Shown here piece by piece: positions 35,889-46,675 of a DNA stretch of 64,000 nucleotides (positions within the stretch are counted from its first letter, which is position 1; each line of letters starts with the position of its first letter). The position numbers were made by a program, and so were the translations under genes. The notes beneath the pieces were generated by a model. That model worked only from the letters and a program-made list of their open reading frames with translations. It ran no database searches and was not told the DNA's origin. The stretch is taken from contig NZ_JAERTZ010000025.1 of the NCBI RefSeq assembly GCF_016746085.1, positions 434,001 to 498,000 of the forward strand, read 5' to 3'. Source of the stretch: Zobellella iuensis. Its GTDB lineage: Bacteria > Pseudomonadota > Gammaproteobacteria > Enterobacterales > Aeromonadaceae.

Positions 35889-38036
35889 TTATTCGGCGTT
35901 TTCGGCCGGTGCTTCCGCCTTGGCTTCTTCCACCGCCGGGGCTTCGGCTTCTGCCGGTCTGTTGGCTTCCTTGATGGACAGGCGGATACGGCCCTGGCGA
36001 TCCACTTCCAGTACCTTGACCTTGACCTTGTCGCCCACCTTCAGGTGATCGGACACATTTTTCACCCGCTCTTCGGTGATCTGGGAGATATGCACCAGAC
36101 CATCCTTGCCGGGCAGGATGTTGACGAAGGCGCCGAAATCGGCCAGACGGACGACTTCACCGTCATAGATGGTGCCGCTTTCCACTTCCGCAGTCAGCTG
36201 CTCGATGCGGCGGATGGCCAGCTTGGCGGCTTCACCGTCGACGGCGGCAATTTTTACGGTGCCGTCATCGTCCAGCTCGATGGTGGTGCCGGTTTCTTCG
36301 GTCAGGGCGCGGATGGTGGCGCCGCCTTTGCCGATGACATCACGGATCTTCTCGGGATTGATCTTGATGGTATGGATGCGCGGGGCGAAATCGGAGATCT
36401 CGGCACGGGGTGCATTCATGGCTTCATCCATCACTTTCAGGATATGCAGGCGGGCGTTGCGCGCCTGCTTGAGCGCCACCTCCATGATTTCCCGGGTGAT
36501 GCCTTCAATCTTGATGTCCATCTGCAGGGCGGTGACGCCTTCGGTGGTACCGGCGACTTTAAAGTCCATGTCGCCCAGGTGATCTTCATCACCGAGGATA
36601 TCGGACAGCACCACGAAGCCTGCTTCTTCTTTTACCAGGCCCATGGCGATACCGGCCACAGAGGCCTTGATCGGCACCCCGGCGTCCATCAGTGCCAGCG
36701 AGGTACCACAAACGGAGGCCATGGAGGAAGAACCATTGGACTCGGTGATCTCGGATACCACCCGGACGGTATAGGGGAAGGCTTCCGCACTCGGCATCAC
36801 CGCCGCCACGCCACGCTTGGCCAGACGGCCGTGGCCGATTTCGCGACGCTTGGGGCTGCCGACCATGCCGGTCTCGCCCACGCAGTACGGAGGGAAGTTG
36901 TAGTGCAGCATGAAGCGGTTGGTACGGGCACCGGTCAGTTCGTCGATCAACTGGGCATCACGCTCGGTGCCCAGGGTGGCGGCGACCAGGGCCTGGGTTT
37001 CACCACGGGTAAAGAGGGCCGAGCCATGGGTGCGGGGCAGCAGGCCGGTGGCCACATTCAGGGCCCGGATCATGTCCGGCTCGCGACCGTCGATACGCGG
37101 CTCGCCACGGACCACCCGGCCACGAACAATCTGCTTCTCCAGCTTGCCCAGCTGCTCCTGCACTTCTTTCAGGTTTTGCTCAGGATCATCGGTCAGGATG
37201 GCGCTCTGCACCTTGGCCTTGATATCGCTGATCGCATCACGGCGAGCGGTCTTGTCGGTGATGCGGTAGGCTTCGCCCAGCTCGGCGCTGGCCAGTTCGG
37301 CAATCTTGGCCTTGAGCGCCTCATTTTCGACGGCCGGTTGCCAGTCCCAAGGCTGAGTGCCCACTTCGGCGGCAAACTCGTTGATGGCGTTGATGGCGGT
37401 CGCCATCTGCTCGTGGCCGTAAACCACGGCACCCAGCATCACCTCTTCGGGCAGAATATTGGCTTCGGACTCCACCATCAGCACCGCATTGGCGGTACCC
37501 GCCACCACCAGATCCAGCTGGCTGTTTTCCAGTTCGCCGATGGTCGGGTTGAGTACATACTCACCGTTCATGTAACCGACGCGAGCGGCACCGATGGGGC
37601 CGGCGAAGGGAATGCCGGAAATGGCCAGCGCCGCCGAGGTCCCCAGCATGGAGATAATGTCGGGGGCGATATCGGGGTTGGCCGACACCACGGTGGCGAT
37701 CACCTGGACTTCATTCTTGAACCCATCGGGAAACAGCGGACGGATAGGACGGTCGATCAACCGCGCCGTCAGTGTCTCACCTTCCGTCGGACGACCTTCC
37801 CGTTTGAAGAAACCACCGGGAATACGGCCGGCGGCATAGGTCCGCTCCTGGTAGTTGACGGTCAGCGGGAAGAAGTCGCGACTTTCATCGGCTTCGCGCT
37901 TGCCGACCACGGTAACCAGCACGGCGGTATCATCCATGCTGGCCATCACGGCACCGGTAGCTTGACGAGCCATGACACCGGTTTCAAGCGTGACGGTATG
38001 CTGGCCATATTGGAAGGTTTTGACGATAGGATTCAC
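35889..38036 (-). CDS. pnp: Polyribonucleotide nucleotidyltransferase (PNPase)
   Basis: 715 residues (E. coli 711). Two RNase PH domains (~1-215 and ~310-545): [28 protein letters not shown] (parts) and [22 protein letters not shown] (parts), with the catalytic [18 protein letters not shown]. An alpha-helical linker separates them. The KH domain ([20 protein letters not shown], ~555-574) and S1 domain ([30 protein letters not shown], parts, ~620-690) follow, then a short acidic/Ala-Glu tail. It degrades RNA 3'-5' with phosphate and is a degradosome subunit. It is separated from rpsO by a ygiD-like gene, unlike the usual rpsO-pnp adjacency. Confidence 0.98.
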   Translation of the reverse strand: MNPIVKTFQYGQHTVTLETGVMARQATGAVMASMDDTAVLVTVVGKREADESRDFFPLTVNYQERTYAAGRIPGGFFKREGRPTEGETLTARLIDRPIRPLFPDGFKNEVQVIATVVSANPDIAPDIISMLGTSAALAISGIPFAGPIGAARVGYMNGEYVLNPTIGELENSQLDLVVAGTANAVLMVESEANILPEEVMLGAVVYGHEQMATAINAINEFAAEVGTQPWDWQPAVENEALKAKIAELASAELGEAYRITDKTARRDAISDIKAKVQSAILTDDPEQNLKEVQEQLGKLEKQIVRGRVVRGEPRIDGREPDMIRALNVATGLLPRTHGSALFTRGETQALVAATLGTERDAQLIDELTGARTNRFMLHYNFPPYCVGETGMVGSPKRREIGHGRLAKRGVAAVMPSAEAFPYTVRVVSEITESNGSSSMASVCGTSLALMDAGVPIKASVAGIAMGLVKEEAGFVVLSDILGDEDHLGDMDFKVAGTTEGVTALQMDIKIEGITREIMEVALKQARNARLHILKVMDEAMNAPRAEISDFAPRIHTIKINPEKIRDVIGKGGATIRALTEETGTTIELDDDGTVKIAAVDGEAAKLAIRRIEQLTAEVESGTIYDGEVVRLADFGAFVNILPGKDGLVHISQITEERVKNVSDHLKVGDKVKVKVLEVDRQGRIRLSIKEANRPAEAEAPAVEEAKAEAPAENAE

Positions 38037-38132
38037 GTTTTAGATTCCTTAAAATTTATGATCTCTGATTTGCCCGCACAGTATACTTGATTCGCTCTTA
38101 AAGGACAGAATGGACCGGAAAAAACCCCGGAC

Positions 38133-38909
38133 TCACTCGAACAGATAGGATTCCATCGACAACATGCCGTAGCGCATGTCGCCTTCCAGTACCGTCACCC
38201 TGGCTTCCGCCGTTGCCGCACCGGCAGCCACCAGCAAGGGCAGATAATGATCCGGCGTCGGATGGGCACGCCGGCCATGGGGAGCGGCATTGAGGTAATC
38301 GATCAGCGCCTCCCTGTCATGACGCATCACCGCCGCCCGGGCCCAGCGCTCGAACGCCAGGGCATAATCGGCATCGATAACGGCATTCTCCCGGAACTCG
38401 TACAGATTATGGGTCAGGCTGCCGGAGGCCAGGATCAACACGCCCCGCTCCCGCAGTGGTTGCAACGCCTCTCCCAGGGTCCAGGCTTGCGGAGCCCCGA
38501 GCCAGGCGGGCATGGACAATTGCAGCACCGGAATATCCGCCTCCGGATAGAGGTAACGCAGCGGTACCCAGGCACCATGGTCGAGTCCCCTTGTCGCATC
38601 GGTCGCCGCCCGGTAGCCCTGCGCCCGTAGCAGGGCTACCAGCTGTTGCGCCAGTTCGGGCTGGCCCGGCGCCGGATATTGCAACCGGTAGAGCGGCTCC
38701 GGAAAACCGCCGAAGTCGTGGAGCGTCTCCGGACGGGCCGATGCGGTGACCATGGGGTCAGGGGTGATCCAGTGCGGTGAAACCACCAGAATGGCGGCGG
38801 GGACCGGCAGCCGGGCGGCGGTTTGCCGCAGCAGAGGACCAATCAGCCCGGGCTCGACAGCAAAGGTCGGGGCACCGTGGGACACAAAGAAGACCGGCAT
38901 GGAGGTCAT
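38133..38909 (-). CDS. ygiD: Class III extradiol ring-cleavage dioxygenase, YgiD family
   Basis: 258 residues. MPVFFVSHGAPTFAVEPG at the N terminus has the first metal-binding His; VVSPHWITPDPMVTAS (~43-58) a second; GLDHGAWVPLRYLYPEADIPVLQLSM (parts, ~109-135) and SGSLTHNLYEF (~165-175) complete the signature. Relatives open catechol rings, e.g. 4,5-DOPA-extradiol-dioxygenase; the substrate here is unknown. The start ATG 38909 has GGAG eight bases upstream; GTG 38915 is an alternative. It lies between rpsO and pnp, same strand, with the rpsO terminator before it. Confidence 0.9.
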   Translation of the reverse strand: MTSMPVFFVSHGAPTFAVEPGLIGPLLRQTAARLPVPAAILVVSPHWITPDPMVTASARPETLHDFGGFPEPLYRLQYPAPGQPELAQQLVALLRAQGYRAATDATRGLDHGAWVPLRYLYPEADIPVLQLSMPAWLGAPQAWTLGEALQPLRERGVLILASGSLTHNLYEFRENAVIDADYALAFERWARAAVMRHDREALIDYLNAAPHGRRAHPTPDHYLPLLVAAGAATAEARVTVLEGDMRYGMLSMESYLFE

Positions 38910-39068
38910 GAGCACAACTCCTGAGGCAATAAGGATACCAGCTCACTCTAAAGGGGTTGTGGGGAGCGATAAATCGGGGCGCAAGAAATGAATTATTTAT
39001 TAAAAGGAAAGAATAAGGCAATAAATGCCGTTTTATACATGAACATGATGGCCCCGGGCACCGCAACG

Positions 39069-39093
39069 AAAAAAGGAGCCGAAGCTCCTTTTT
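39069..39093 (-). terminator. Intrinsic terminator after rpsO
   Basis: AAAGGAGC-CGAA-GCTCCTTT with flanking A- and T-runs, 18 bases after the rpsO stop. It separates rpsO from ygiD and pnp. Confidence 0.93.
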
Positions 39094-39111
39094 CCTGGCC
39101 GGGAGAGTCGA

Positions 39112-39381
39112 TTAACGACGCAGACCCAGTTTCTCGATCAGTCCACGATAGCGCTCAACGTCTTTGCGCTTCAGGTAGTCCAGCAGGCTGCGACGCTGGG
39201 ATACCATGCGCAGCAGGCCACGACGGCTGTGGTGATCGTGGATGTGCTGCTTGAAGTGACCTTGCAGGTGGTTGATCTGGGCGCTCAGCAGGGCTACCTG
39301 AACTTCGGGAGAGCCGGTGTCGCCTTCACCGCGGGCAAAGTCAGCAACGATCTGGGCTTTAGTTTCAGCACTTAGTGACAT
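39112..39381 (-). CDS. rpsO: 30S ribosomal protein S15
   Basis: 89 residues, identical in length to E. coli S15. [32 protein letters not shown] (parts), [22 protein letters not shown] (parts) and [20 protein letters not shown] are universally conserved; S15 binds the 16S central domain early in 30S assembly. About 115 bases precede it after truB, and its promoter and translational operator (as in E. coli) should be there, although I did not identify a pseudoknot. Confidence 0.99.
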   Translation of the reverse strand: MSLSAETKAQIVADFARGEGDTGSPEVQVALLSAQINHLQGHFKQHIHDHHSRRGLLRMVSQRRSLLDYLKRKDVERYRGLIEKLGLRR

Positions 39382-39497
39382 CTTGTGTACTCCAAAGACT
39401 ATGAATGATTTTTCCAGCCGATCACTAATTCAGCCGGAAACAGAGCTGCGCATTCTACCAGCTGGGCCAGGGTTGGCAACCGGAAAATATGCAAATT

Positions 39498-40433
39498 TCA
39501 CCGCACCAGCCGGCGGGGCGCCACCTTGCCATCATCGTCGATTTCCCCGACACCGACAAAGCGGTGCTCGGGACCGACGGTAACGCGTACAAAGCCGTTC
39601 AGGGGCGCGCCGGATACCTGCACCGCCTGGCCCTGACCGATATATCCCGCCACCAGCTCGGACATGTTCACCTCCGGCAGGGTCGCGACGGCGGTATCCA
39701 TCGGCAGCAGCAGCGGATCCAGCTCCAGCCGGGGCGAAATATCCTGCGCCTTGCAATTGTCGAGGATGCACTGCAGCTGTTCCAGGGTCAGCATCCGCTC
39801 CGCGGGATAAGCGGCCACCTGGAGGCGGCGCAGCATGGTGACGTGGGCACCACAGCCCAGCCGCTCACCCAGATCGTCGACGATGGTGCGAATATAGGTG
39901 CCCTTGCTCGCGTGGATCTCGAGTTCGACCTCATCGCCCTCGAACCGCAACAGCTTGAGTTCATATACGGTGATGGGCCGGGATTCCCGAGGGACTTCAA
40001 TGCCTTCGCGCGCATACTGGTACAGGGGTTTGCCCTGGTACTTGAGCGCCGAGTACATGGAGGGAATTTGCTCGATGTCACCGCGAAAATGATCCAGCGC
40101 TTCGATCAGTTCGCCGGTGGAAACGGCGACCGGCCGGGTTTCGACCACTTCACCGTCCGCGTCACTGGTATCGGTGCGCTCGCCCAACTTGGCGATGACC
40201 CGGTAGCGCTTGTCCGCTTCCAGCAAAAACTGGGAAAACTTGGTCGCCTCCCCCAGGCAGATAGGCAGCATGCCGGTGGCCAGGGGATCCAGAGCACCGG
40301 TATGGCCCGCCTTGGCGGCGGCGTAAATACGCTTGACCTGTTGCAGGGCATCGTTGGAAGTAATACCGGCGGGTTTGTCCAACAACAGTATGCCGTCTAC
40401 ATCACGGCCACGAAATCGACGCTGACGCCCCAT
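39498..40433 (-). CDS. truB: tRNA pseudouridine(55) synthase
   Basis: 311 residues (E. coli 314). [24 protein letters not shown] (parts, ~14-37), [26 protein letters not shown] (parts, ~41-66; catalytic Asp in GALDPLA) and YGLRFKG-type region here as [19 protein letters not shown] are the family motifs. A C-terminal PUA domain ([32 protein letters not shown]) binds tRNA. It makes pseudouridine 55 in the T-loop. Two bases separate it from rbfA, so it is in the nusA-infB operon. Confidence 0.97.
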   Translation of the reverse strand: MGRQRRFRGRDVDGILLLDKPAGITSNDALQQVKRIYAAAKAGHTGALDPLATGMLPICLGEATKFSQFLLEADKRYRVIAKLGERTDTSDADGEVVETRPVAVSTGELIEALDHFRGDIEQIPSMYSALKYQGKPLYQYAREGIEVPRESRPITVYELKLLRFEGDEVELEIHASKGTYIRTIVDDLGERLGCGAHVTMLRRLQVAAYPAERMLTLEQLQCILDNCKAQDISPRLELDPLLLPMDTAVATLPEVNMSELVAGYIGQGQAVQVSGAPLNGFVRVTVGPEHRFVGVGEIDDDGKVAPRRLVR

Positions 40434-40435
40434 CT

Positions 40436-40846
40436 TCAGTCCTTTTCCTCTTGGTCTTGCTCATCACGGTGGGATTCCTGCATCCGCCGCTTGTCTTCGG
40501 CGATGGTGCTGGACACCAGGGTAGAAATACGCATGCCTTCGACCAGACTCTGGTCATAAGCAAAACGCAGTTCGGGCGTTACCCGCAGGCGCATCGCCTT
40601 GCCGACCAGGCTGCGGATAAAGCCGGCGGCATCTTTCAGCACGGCCATGCCTTTTTCTATTTTTTCCGGATCGTTTTCCAGGAAGGTGACGAACACCTTG
40701 GCGTAGTTGAGATCGCGCGACAGCTCTACCCCGGACACGGTGACCATGCCCAAACGTTCGTCTTTGATTTCCCGCTGCAGTATCATCGCGATCTCTTTCT
40801 GCAGTTCCTGTCCCACACGGCGGGTACGACTGAATTCTCTAGCCAT
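40436..40846 (-). CDS. rbfA: 30S ribosome-binding factor A
   Basis: 136 residues (E. coli 133). [23 protein letters not shown], then [21 protein letters not shown] (parts, ~36-56) and [21 protein letters not shown] (parts, KH-like fold with the AxG kink). The acidic tail [12 protein letters not shown] is variable. It assists 16S 5'-end maturation and cold adaptation. It lies ~80 bases after infB and two before truB. Confidence 0.97.
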   Translation of the reverse strand: MAREFSRTRRVGQELQKEIAMILQREIKDERLGMVTVSGVELSRDLNYAKVFVTFLENDPEKIEKGMAVLKDAAGFIRSLVGKAMRLRVTPELRFAYDQSLVEGMRISTLVSSTIAEDKRRMQESHRDEQDQEEKD

Positions 40847-40928
40847 AAATCTCTTTCCAAGACAAAAGGGGCCAGAGGCCCCATTTATATATCAGTGCTG
40901 AAACCGGGGTTCCTGGTACAGCCCGCAG

Positions 40929-43622
40929 TTACAGGGTACGCTGTACTTCCACGATTTGGTAAACCTCGATCTGGTCACCCACTCTGACATCATTGTAGTT
41001 CTTCACGCCGATGCCGCACTCCATGCCGTTACGCACTTCGCTGACATCGTCCTTGAATCGACGCAGGGATTCCAGCTCGCCTTCGTAGATAACCACGTTG
41101 TCACGCAGTACCCGGATCGGGTTGCTGCGCTTGACGGTCCCTTCGGTCACCATACAACCGGCGATGGCACCGAACTTGGGCGAACGGAATACGTCGCGCA
41201 CCTGGGCCAGGCCGATGATTTCCTGCTTGAACTCGGGAGCCAGCATGCCGGTCATGGCCTGCTTCACCTCGTCCAGCAGCTCATAAATCACGCTGTAGTA
41301 GCGCAGATCGATGTCTTCCGCCTCAATCACCTTGCGCGCGGCCGCATCGGCACGCACGTTGAAGCCCAGGATGATGGCGTTGGACGCCGCCGCCAGGCTG
41401 GCGTCGGTTTCGGTGATACCACCAACACCGGAGCCGATGATCTTGACCTTGACTTCGTCGGTCGACAGTTTCTGCAAGGAGTCGGAAATCGCCTCGATGG
41501 AACCCTGAACGTCCGCTTTCAGCACCAGGTTGACTTCGGCCACTTCGCCTTCGTTCATGTTGGCGAACATGTTCTCCAGCTTGGCTTTCTGCTGACGAGC
41601 CAGCTTGACCTCGCGGAACTTGCCCTGACGATACATGGCGACTTCCCGGGCTTTCTTCTCGTCACGCACCACTGTGGCTTCATCACCCGCCGCCGGCACC
41701 CCGGACAGCCCCAGGATTTCCACCGGAATGGACGGGCCGGCGGATTTGATCTCACGACCCAGTTCGTCCTTCATCGCCCGTACCCGGCCATATTCCAGGC
41801 CACAGAGCACGATGTCACCCTGGTTGAGGGTACCTTCCTGCACCAGCACTGTCGCCACCGGGCCACGGCCCTTGTCCAGGCGGGACTCGATCACCACGCC
41901 GGACGCCATGCCTTCACGCACCGCATTCAGCTCCAGCACTTCCGCCTGCAGCAAAATGGCCTCGAGCAGTTCGTCGATACCCTGGCCGGTCTTGGCAGAG
42001 ATGTAGACGAACATGTTCTCGCCACCCCAGTCTTCCGACATGACGCCGTGCTGGGACAGTTCGCTCTTGACCCGATCGATGTCCGCGTCGGGCTTGTCCA
42101 TCTTGTTCACCGCCACGATCAGCGGCACACCGGCCGCCTTGGCATGCTGGATAGCCTCGACGGTCTGCGGCATCACGCCGTCATCGGCCGCCACCACCAG
42201 AATCACGATATCGGTGGCGCTGGCACCACGAGCACGCATGGCGGTAAAGGCCGCGTGTCCCGGGGTATCCAGGAAGGTGATCATGCCGTTCTCGGTTTCG
42301 ACATGGTAGGCGCCGATATGCTGGGTAATGCCCCCCGCTTCACCCGCGGCCACCTTGGCCCGACGAATATAATCCAGGGTAGAGGTCTTGCCGTGGTCGA
42401 CGTGACCCATGATGGTCACCACCGGCGCGCGGGTTTCCCGTGCGGCGTCGGTATCCCGATCGGACAGCACTTTCTCTTCCAGCTCGTTTTCGCGGCGCAG
42501 GGTGACCTTGTGACCCATTTCTTCCGCCACCAGTTGGGCGGTCTCCTGGTCGATCACCTGGTTGATGGTCACCATGGCGCCCATCTTCATCATCGCCTTG
42601 ATCACTTCGGCACCTTTTACCGCCATCTTGTTGGCCAGTTCGGCCACGGTGATGGTCTCGCCGATTTCCACATCGCGGTTAACGGGCTGTACCGGCTTCT
42701 GGAAGCCGTGCTTCATCGATTTCGGCGTCATCACCTTGGCACGCTTGCCTTTTTTCTGACGCTCAAAACGACTTTCACGATCTTCACGATCTTCCTTGGA
42801 CTTGCCACCCTTGCGCTTCTTGCCGCCGGTACGACGCGCCTTCTGCTCTTCGGTCTGGTCGGCTTCGTCTTCCGCTTCCTGGGCATGACGGTTGGTGGTG
42901 ACATGGTAGTCAGCATCTTCCGGCTTTTTCGCCGCCGCTTCTTCGGCCCAGCGTTTTTCGTTTTCTTCCGCCAGCTTGCGTACTTCTTCGGCCTTACGCT
43001 GGGCTTCCAGCTCGGCTTTACGCAAGGCTTCTTCCTCACGCTGACGTTTTAAGTTTTCTGCTTCGCGCTTGGCCATGTCGTCCGCCTTCTTCTGCTCTTT
43101 GCTCTGGGGCTTGGTGCCCTGCTCTGTGGTGTTCGGAGCTTGCAGCTGAGCTTGGCGGGCCTTTTCTTCGGCTTCACGCTGGGCTTTTTCTTCCGCCTCA
43201 CGCCTGGCCTTGTCTTCGGCTTGGCGCTTGGCCTGTTCTTCGGCCTCACGACGGGCCTGGGCTTCCGCTTCCAGACGCGCTTGCTCTTCTGCTTCTTGTT
43301 GACGCTGCTGCTCGTCGAGCGCGTCGCGTCTTACGTAGGTGCGAGTCTTGCGCACCTCGACCTGTACCGCTTTATTCTTACCACCGGCTCCCTGCACACT
43401 CAGGGTGCTGATGGTCTTACGCTGCAGGGTCATCCGTTTGGGTTCATTATCGTCATTAGCGCCATGCTGTTTTTTTAAAAACGCAAGCAGGGCGGCCTTT
43501 TCGGTTTCGGATACGTTGTCGGCGCTGGATTTCTCCATGCCGGCTTCCCGAAACTGCTGGACAAGACGATCAACCGGTGTGTCGATGTCACTGGCAAGTT
43601 GCGTTAATGAGACTTCTGCCAT
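40929..43622 (-). CDS. infB: Translation initiation factor IF-2
   Basis: 897 residues (E. coli 890). N-terminal IF2_N domain ([23 protein letters not shown], parts), then a long charged helical region of Glu/Ala/Arg/Lys repeats (~95-290) with motifs such as [20 protein letters not shown]. The G domain follows: GHVDHGKTS (~407-415), DTPGHAAF and NKMDKPDAD. Domains II-IV end with [21 protein letters not shown]. It delivers fMet-tRNA to the 30S P site. Internal starts giving shorter isoforms (IF2-beta/gamma in E. coli) are possible but not assigned. 19 bases after nusA. Confidence 0.98.
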   Translation of the reverse strand: MAEVSLTQLASDIDTPVDRLVQQFREAGMEKSSADNVSETEKAALLAFLKKQHGANDDNEPKRMTLQRKTISTLSVQGAGGKNKAVQVEVRKTRTYVRRDALDEQQRQQEAEEQARLEAEAQARREAEEQAKRQAEDKARREAEEKAQREAEEKARQAQLQAPNTTEQGTKPQSKEQKKADDMAKREAENLKRQREEEALRKAELEAQRKAEEVRKLAEENEKRWAEEAAAKKPEDADYHVTTNRHAQEAEDEADQTEEQKARRTGGKKRKGGKSKEDREDRESRFERQKKGKRAKVMTPKSMKHGFQKPVQPVNRDVEIGETITVAELANKMAVKGAEVIKAMMKMGAMVTINQVIDQETAQLVAEEMGHKVTLRRENELEEKVLSDRDTDAARETRAPVVTIMGHVDHGKTSTLDYIRRAKVAAGEAGGITQHIGAYHVETENGMITFLDTPGHAAFTAMRARGASATDIVILVVAADDGVMPQTVEAIQHAKAAGVPLIVAVNKMDKPDADIDRVKSELSQHGVMSEDWGGENMFVYISAKTGQGIDELLEAILLQAEVLELNAVREGMASGVVIESRLDKGRGPVATVLVQEGTLNQGDIVLCGLEYGRVRAMKDELGREIKSAGPSIPVEILGLSGVPAAGDEATVVRDEKKAREVAMYRQGKFREVKLARQQKAKLENMFANMNEGEVAEVNLVLKADVQGSIEAISDSLQKLSTDEVKVKIIGSGVGGITETDASLAAASNAIILGFNVRADAAARKVIEAEDIDLRYYSVIYELLDEVKQAMTGMLAPEFKQEIIGLAQVRDVFRSPKFGAIAGCMVTEGTVKRSNPIRVLRDNVVIYEGELESLRRFKDDVSEVRNGMECGIGVKNYNDVRVGDQIEVYQIVEVQRTL

Positions 43623-43641
43623 TCATTTACCTCCGTTGATC

Positions 43642-45144
43642 TTATTCTTCGTTCTGGTCCCCGAACCAGCAGATATTACGGGCAGCCATGATGAGTTCCC
43701 CAGCCAGGGTCTCACTCAAGCCTTCAATACCCTCAAGGTCATCAATACCTTGTTCTGCCAATTCTTCCAGATCCGCAATACCACGGGCGGCAAGCTGATA
43801 GGCCAGTTCCCGGGTCATGGAAGGCAGTGCGAGCAGTTCAGCTGCCGGCTCCACCCCTTCGAAAGATTCTTCTTGTGCCAGTGCCCGTGTGGTCAGGGCA
43901 TCCTTGGCACGGCTACGCAGCTCCTCCACCATGTCTTCATCCAGGCCGTCGACGCTCAGCAGTTCACTGACCGGCACATAGGCAATCTCTTCCAGGGTGG
44001 AAAAGCCTTCTTCCATCAGCAGGGTGGCAAAATCTTCATCGATGTCCAAATGCTGGACAAAGAGGTTCATGATCTTGTCGCTTTCTACCTGATGCTTGTT
44101 CTGCAGATCTTCTACCGTCATCACGTTCAGCTCCCATCCGGTGAGCTGAGAAGCAAGACGCACGTTCTGACCGTTGCGGCCGATGGCCTGGGCCAGGTTG
44201 CCGGACTCCACGGCGATATCCATGGCGTGGGCATCTTCGTCCACTATGATGGAGGCCACGTCGGCCGGGGCCATGGCATTGATAACGAACTGGGCAGGAT
44301 TGTCATCCCACAGCACGATATCGACCCGCTCGCCACCGAGCTCACCCGATACCGCCTGTACCCGGGCGCCACGCATGCCGACACAGGCACCGATGGGATC
44401 GATACGGCGATCGTTGGTTTTGACCGCAATCTTGGCGCGGCTGCCGGGATCCCGGGCGGCGCCCATGATTTCGATGATCTCTTCGCCGATTTCCGGCACC
44501 TCGATGCGGAACAACTCTTTCAGGAAGTCCGGATGGGTACGGCTGACGAACAGCTGGGCTCCGCGGGCCTCGGGACGCACAGCATACAGCAGGCCACGAA
44601 TACGGTCACCGGCGCGGAACGACTCCCGCGGCAGCAGATCTTCACGGAAGATCACGGCCTCGGCATTATTGCCCAGATCCAGGATCACGTTGTCACGGGT
44701 CGCCTTTTTGACCACCCCGGTGATGATCTCGCCTTCCTGATCCTGGAATTGCTCCACCACCTGCATCCGCTCGGCTTCACGCACTTTCTGCACGATAACC
44801 TGCTTGGCGGTCTGGGTGGTGATGCGATCGAAGGTAATGGAGTCTATCTGATCTTCCACATAATCACCGATCTGGATTTCCGGCTCATCGATTTGTGCCG
44901 CTTCCAGGGTGATTTCCCGGTAGGGGTTGGTCAGCAGCTCCTGACTCTCCACCACCTGCCAGCGACGGTAGGTATCGAAATCGCCACTCTTGCGATCGAT
45001 GGCTACCCGTACTTCGATATCGCCGTCATATTTTTTCTTGGTGGCCGTGGCCAGGGCCGTTTCCAGAGCCTCAAATATCTTTTCACGAGGCACCGCCTTC
45101 TCATTGGAAACGGCATCAACAACCAGCAATATTTCTTTATTCAT
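43642..45144 (-). CDS. nusA: Transcription termination/antitermination factor NusA
   Basis: 500 residues (E. coli 495). [31 protein letters not shown] (parts) binds RNA polymerase. S1 domain (~135-200; [21 protein letters not shown], parts), KH1/KH2 (~200-345; [26 protein letters not shown], parts; [22 protein letters not shown]) bind RNA. Two acidic AR repeats (~365-495; [34 protein letters not shown]) follow. It promotes pausing and termination and antitermination with N/Nun-type factors. 14 bases after rimP, 19 before infB. In E. coli it autoregulates this operon; terminator hairpins in the leader would fit. Confidence 0.98.
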   Translation of the reverse strand: MNKEILLVVDAVSNEKAVPREKIFEALETALATATKKKYDGDIEVRVAIDRKSGDFDTYRRWQVVESQELLTNPYREITLEAAQIDEPEIQIGDYVEDQIDSITFDRITTQTAKQVIVQKVREAERMQVVEQFQDQEGEIITGVVKKATRDNVILDLGNNAEAVIFREDLLPRESFRAGDRIRGLLYAVRPEARGAQLFVSRTHPDFLKELFRIEVPEIGEEIIEIMGAARDPGSRAKIAVKTNDRRIDPIGACVGMRGARVQAVSGELGGERVDIVLWDDNPAQFVINAMAPADVASIIVDEDAHAMDIAVESGNLAQAIGRNGQNVRLASQLTGWELNVMTVEDLQNKHQVESDKIMNLFVQHLDIDEDFATLLMEEGFSTLEEIAYVPVSELLSVDGLDEDMVEELRSRAKDALTTRALAQEESFEGVEPAAELLALPSMTRELAYQLAARGIADLEELAEQGIDDLEGIEGLSETLAGELIMAARNICWFGDQNEE

Positions 45145-45158
45145 GTCCGATAGCCTCG

Positions 45159-45617
45159 TTAGTCAAAGTTCGGAACCAGGTTTGCTCTTTGGATATTGGC
45201 GAAAGCGATGGGGAATTCCTGCCCCTCTACTTCCAGCCTGATCATGGTGTCTTCCACCGCTATCACCTTACCTTTCAGTTTACGGCGGTTGTTCACTGCC
45301 ATGCGCAGCGTCAATTCCGCTTCCTGACCGATAATGGCCTGATAATGGGCCGGCTTGAACAAGGGTCGGGCGAGCCCTGGAGATGAGACTTCCAGATCAT
45401 ATTCGGTAGAAATGGGATCTTCCACATCCAGTACGGCACTGACTTGCCGACTGACTTCGGCACAGTCATTTACATCGATACCGTTTTCATGGTCAATGTA
45501 CAAACGCAAGGTCGAATGCCGGCCGGCGCGCACAAATTCGAGCCCCAGCAATTCAAAGCCCAGGGCCGCTACCGGCTCTGTCAGCATGTCGGTCAGTCGT
45601 TGTTCCAATGTAGCCAA
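45159..45617 (-). CDS. rimP: Ribosome maturation factor RimP
   Basis: 152 residues (E. coli 150). [29 protein letters not shown] (parts), [33 protein letters not shown] (parts, ~47-79) and [15 protein letters not shown] (~82-96) are the family core; an Sm-like C-terminal domain ends [10 protein letters not shown]. It helps 30S maturation. The start is TTG 45617: GGAGG lies eight bases before and the protein begins (M)ATLEQRL like homologues; the frame further upstream runs through a terminator hairpin and is not coding. First protein gene of the nusA operon. Confidence 0.95.
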   Translation of the reverse strand: MATLEQRLTDMLTEPVAALGFELLGLEFVRAGRHSTLRLYIDHENGIDVNDCAEVSRQVSAVLDVEDPISTEYDLEVSSPGLARPLFKPAHYQAIIGQEAELTLRMAVNNRRKLKGKVIAVEDTMIRLEVEGQEFPIAFANIQRANLVPNFD

Positions 45618-45636
45618 AGCTACCCCCTCCGAAAAC

Positions 45637-45656
45637 AAAAAAAGGGCTCGCAGCCC
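45637..45656 (-). terminator. Intrinsic-terminator-like hairpin 20 bases before the rimP start
   Basis: On the minus strand GGGCT-GCG-AGCCC is followed by seven T's (45637-45643), ending just upstream of the rimP Shine-Dalgarno. Would act as attenuator or terminator in the operon leader. Confidence 0.75.
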
Positions 45657-45667
45657 AGTGAATTCGC

Positions 45668-45682
45668 ATCGGTCGTACCGAT
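45668..45682 (-). other. Short perfect dyad in the rimP leader
   Basis: ATCGGT-ACG/CGT-ACCGAT, midway between the two terminators of the leader. It may be part of a folded attenuator region. Confidence 0.4.
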
Positions 45683-45698
45683 ACCAAAGTGCAGATAA

Positions 45699-45727
45699 CA
45701 AAAAGCCCCGATATTCAAATCGGGGCT
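45699..45727 (-). terminator. Intrinsic terminator after tRNA-fMet
   Basis: AGCCCCGAT-N6-ATCGGGGCT (45704-45727); on the minus strand it is followed by a run of T's. Lies 68 bases past the tRNA 3' end. Confidence 0.9.
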
Positions 45728-45794
45728 ATTCACCTGGACCCTGATTGTCGCCTCGCGACGACCATTCACCGCGAGCAGGCGATGAACGTGAAAT

Positions 45795-45871
<77 letters not shown>

Positions 45872-45929
45872 TCCGAAATCGTGCGAGATTATAGTTAATT
45901 TGAGCAAGAACCTCAACCTAACTATGACT

Positions 45930-46016
45930 TGGTGCCGAGAGCGGGACTTGAACCCGCACGCCCATACGGGCACTACCCCCTCAAGATAGCGTGTCTACCA
46001 ATTCCACCACCTCGGC
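45930..46016 (-). tRNA. leuU: tRNA-Leu (GAG)
   Basis: 87 bases with CCA; starts GCCGAGGTGGTGGAATTGG, has a long variable arm as all tRNA-Leu and anticodon GAG in CTTGAGG. It lies between secG and metY, as leuU does in E. coli. Confidence 0.97.
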
Positions 46017-46023
46017 AAAACCT

Positions 46024-46359
46024 TTAGTTGGGTATGTCGTTACCGCCACTGGCGGGGACATCACCCGGGACAACACTCTCCACCACTTCGGGTATGGAAA
46101 GATCGTCCCATTCACTTCCCTGCTTGGTACTGTGTGCGGACATATTGCCCAGCACCAGACTTACCGCAAAGAAGCTCGCTGCCAGCAGCGTTGTCGCCCT
46201 GGTCAGGAAGTTACCTGACCCGCTGGAGCCAAAAACCGTGTTCGATGCACCTGCGCCGAAGGATGCGCCCATATCCGCGCCTTTCCCTTGCTGAATCAGC
46301 ACCAGGCCAATCAAAGCCAGCGCGATAATCAGATACACCACCAAAAGAATTTCGTACAT
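46024..46359 (-). CDS. secG: Preprotein translocase subunit SecG
   Basis: 111 residues (E. coli 110). TM1 EILLVVYLIIALALIGLVLIQ (~3-23), then the conserved QGKGADMGASFGAGASNTVFGSSGSGNFL (parts, ~25-52) and TM2 TTLLAASFFAVSLVLG (~58-73); the C terminus is polar. It assists SecYE protein export in the inner membrane. It is followed by tRNA-Leu eight bases later and preceded by an intergenic region with a dyad element. Confidence 0.97.
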   Translation of the reverse strand: MYEILLVVYLIIALALIGLVLIQQGKGADMGASFGAGASNTVFGSSGSGNFLTRATTLLAASFFAVSLVLGNMSAHSTKQGSEWDDLSIPEVVESVVPGDVPASGGNDIPN

Positions 46360-46522
46360 TTCAGCCTACCTTCGTTTGGCGTTACCGCCCCTTTCCAGCC
46401 CTGCTGTCCGGAGCGGGGCTAATACTAACGACCCTGCTGACCGGATACAAGCGCAATTTTCAAAAAATCGCTCAACTGCATAAAAAGGCGACAAAGCGAT
46501 GATTACACAATCGTTTTACTCA

Positions 46523-46662
46523 AGCTGGACGCTGGAAGCCGAAAGCGATCAGCCGCCCAGTGGTTCGAAGAACTTGAATGCAGGCTGCGATACACGGCTG
46601 CCTGCACAAATACCAAAAACAACACCGGGCTGCTTCCGGCTTCCAGCTTACGACGTCCAGCT
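46523..46662. repeat. Dyad element flanked by inverted heptamer-like ends (copy B)
   Basis: The gap 46360-46675 has no gene. Ends AGCTGGAC and CTGGAAGCCG (46523-46541) recur inverted as CGGCTTCCAG and GTCCAGCT (46637-46662). Inside, TGCAGGC pairs with GCCTGCA, followed by ACCGGGCTGCTT as in copy A at 16695-16881. No ORF, no transposase. Confidence 0.65.
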
Positions 46663-46675
46663 CCGGCGCAGCCGG

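Noticed and set aside
36045-38090. 681-aa open frame on + opposite pnp, and similar long antisense frames over infB, nusA, ftsH and dnaK
   Set aside because: All mirror highly conserved genes with strong third-position GC bias, and none shows a recognisable motif or ribosome binding site.
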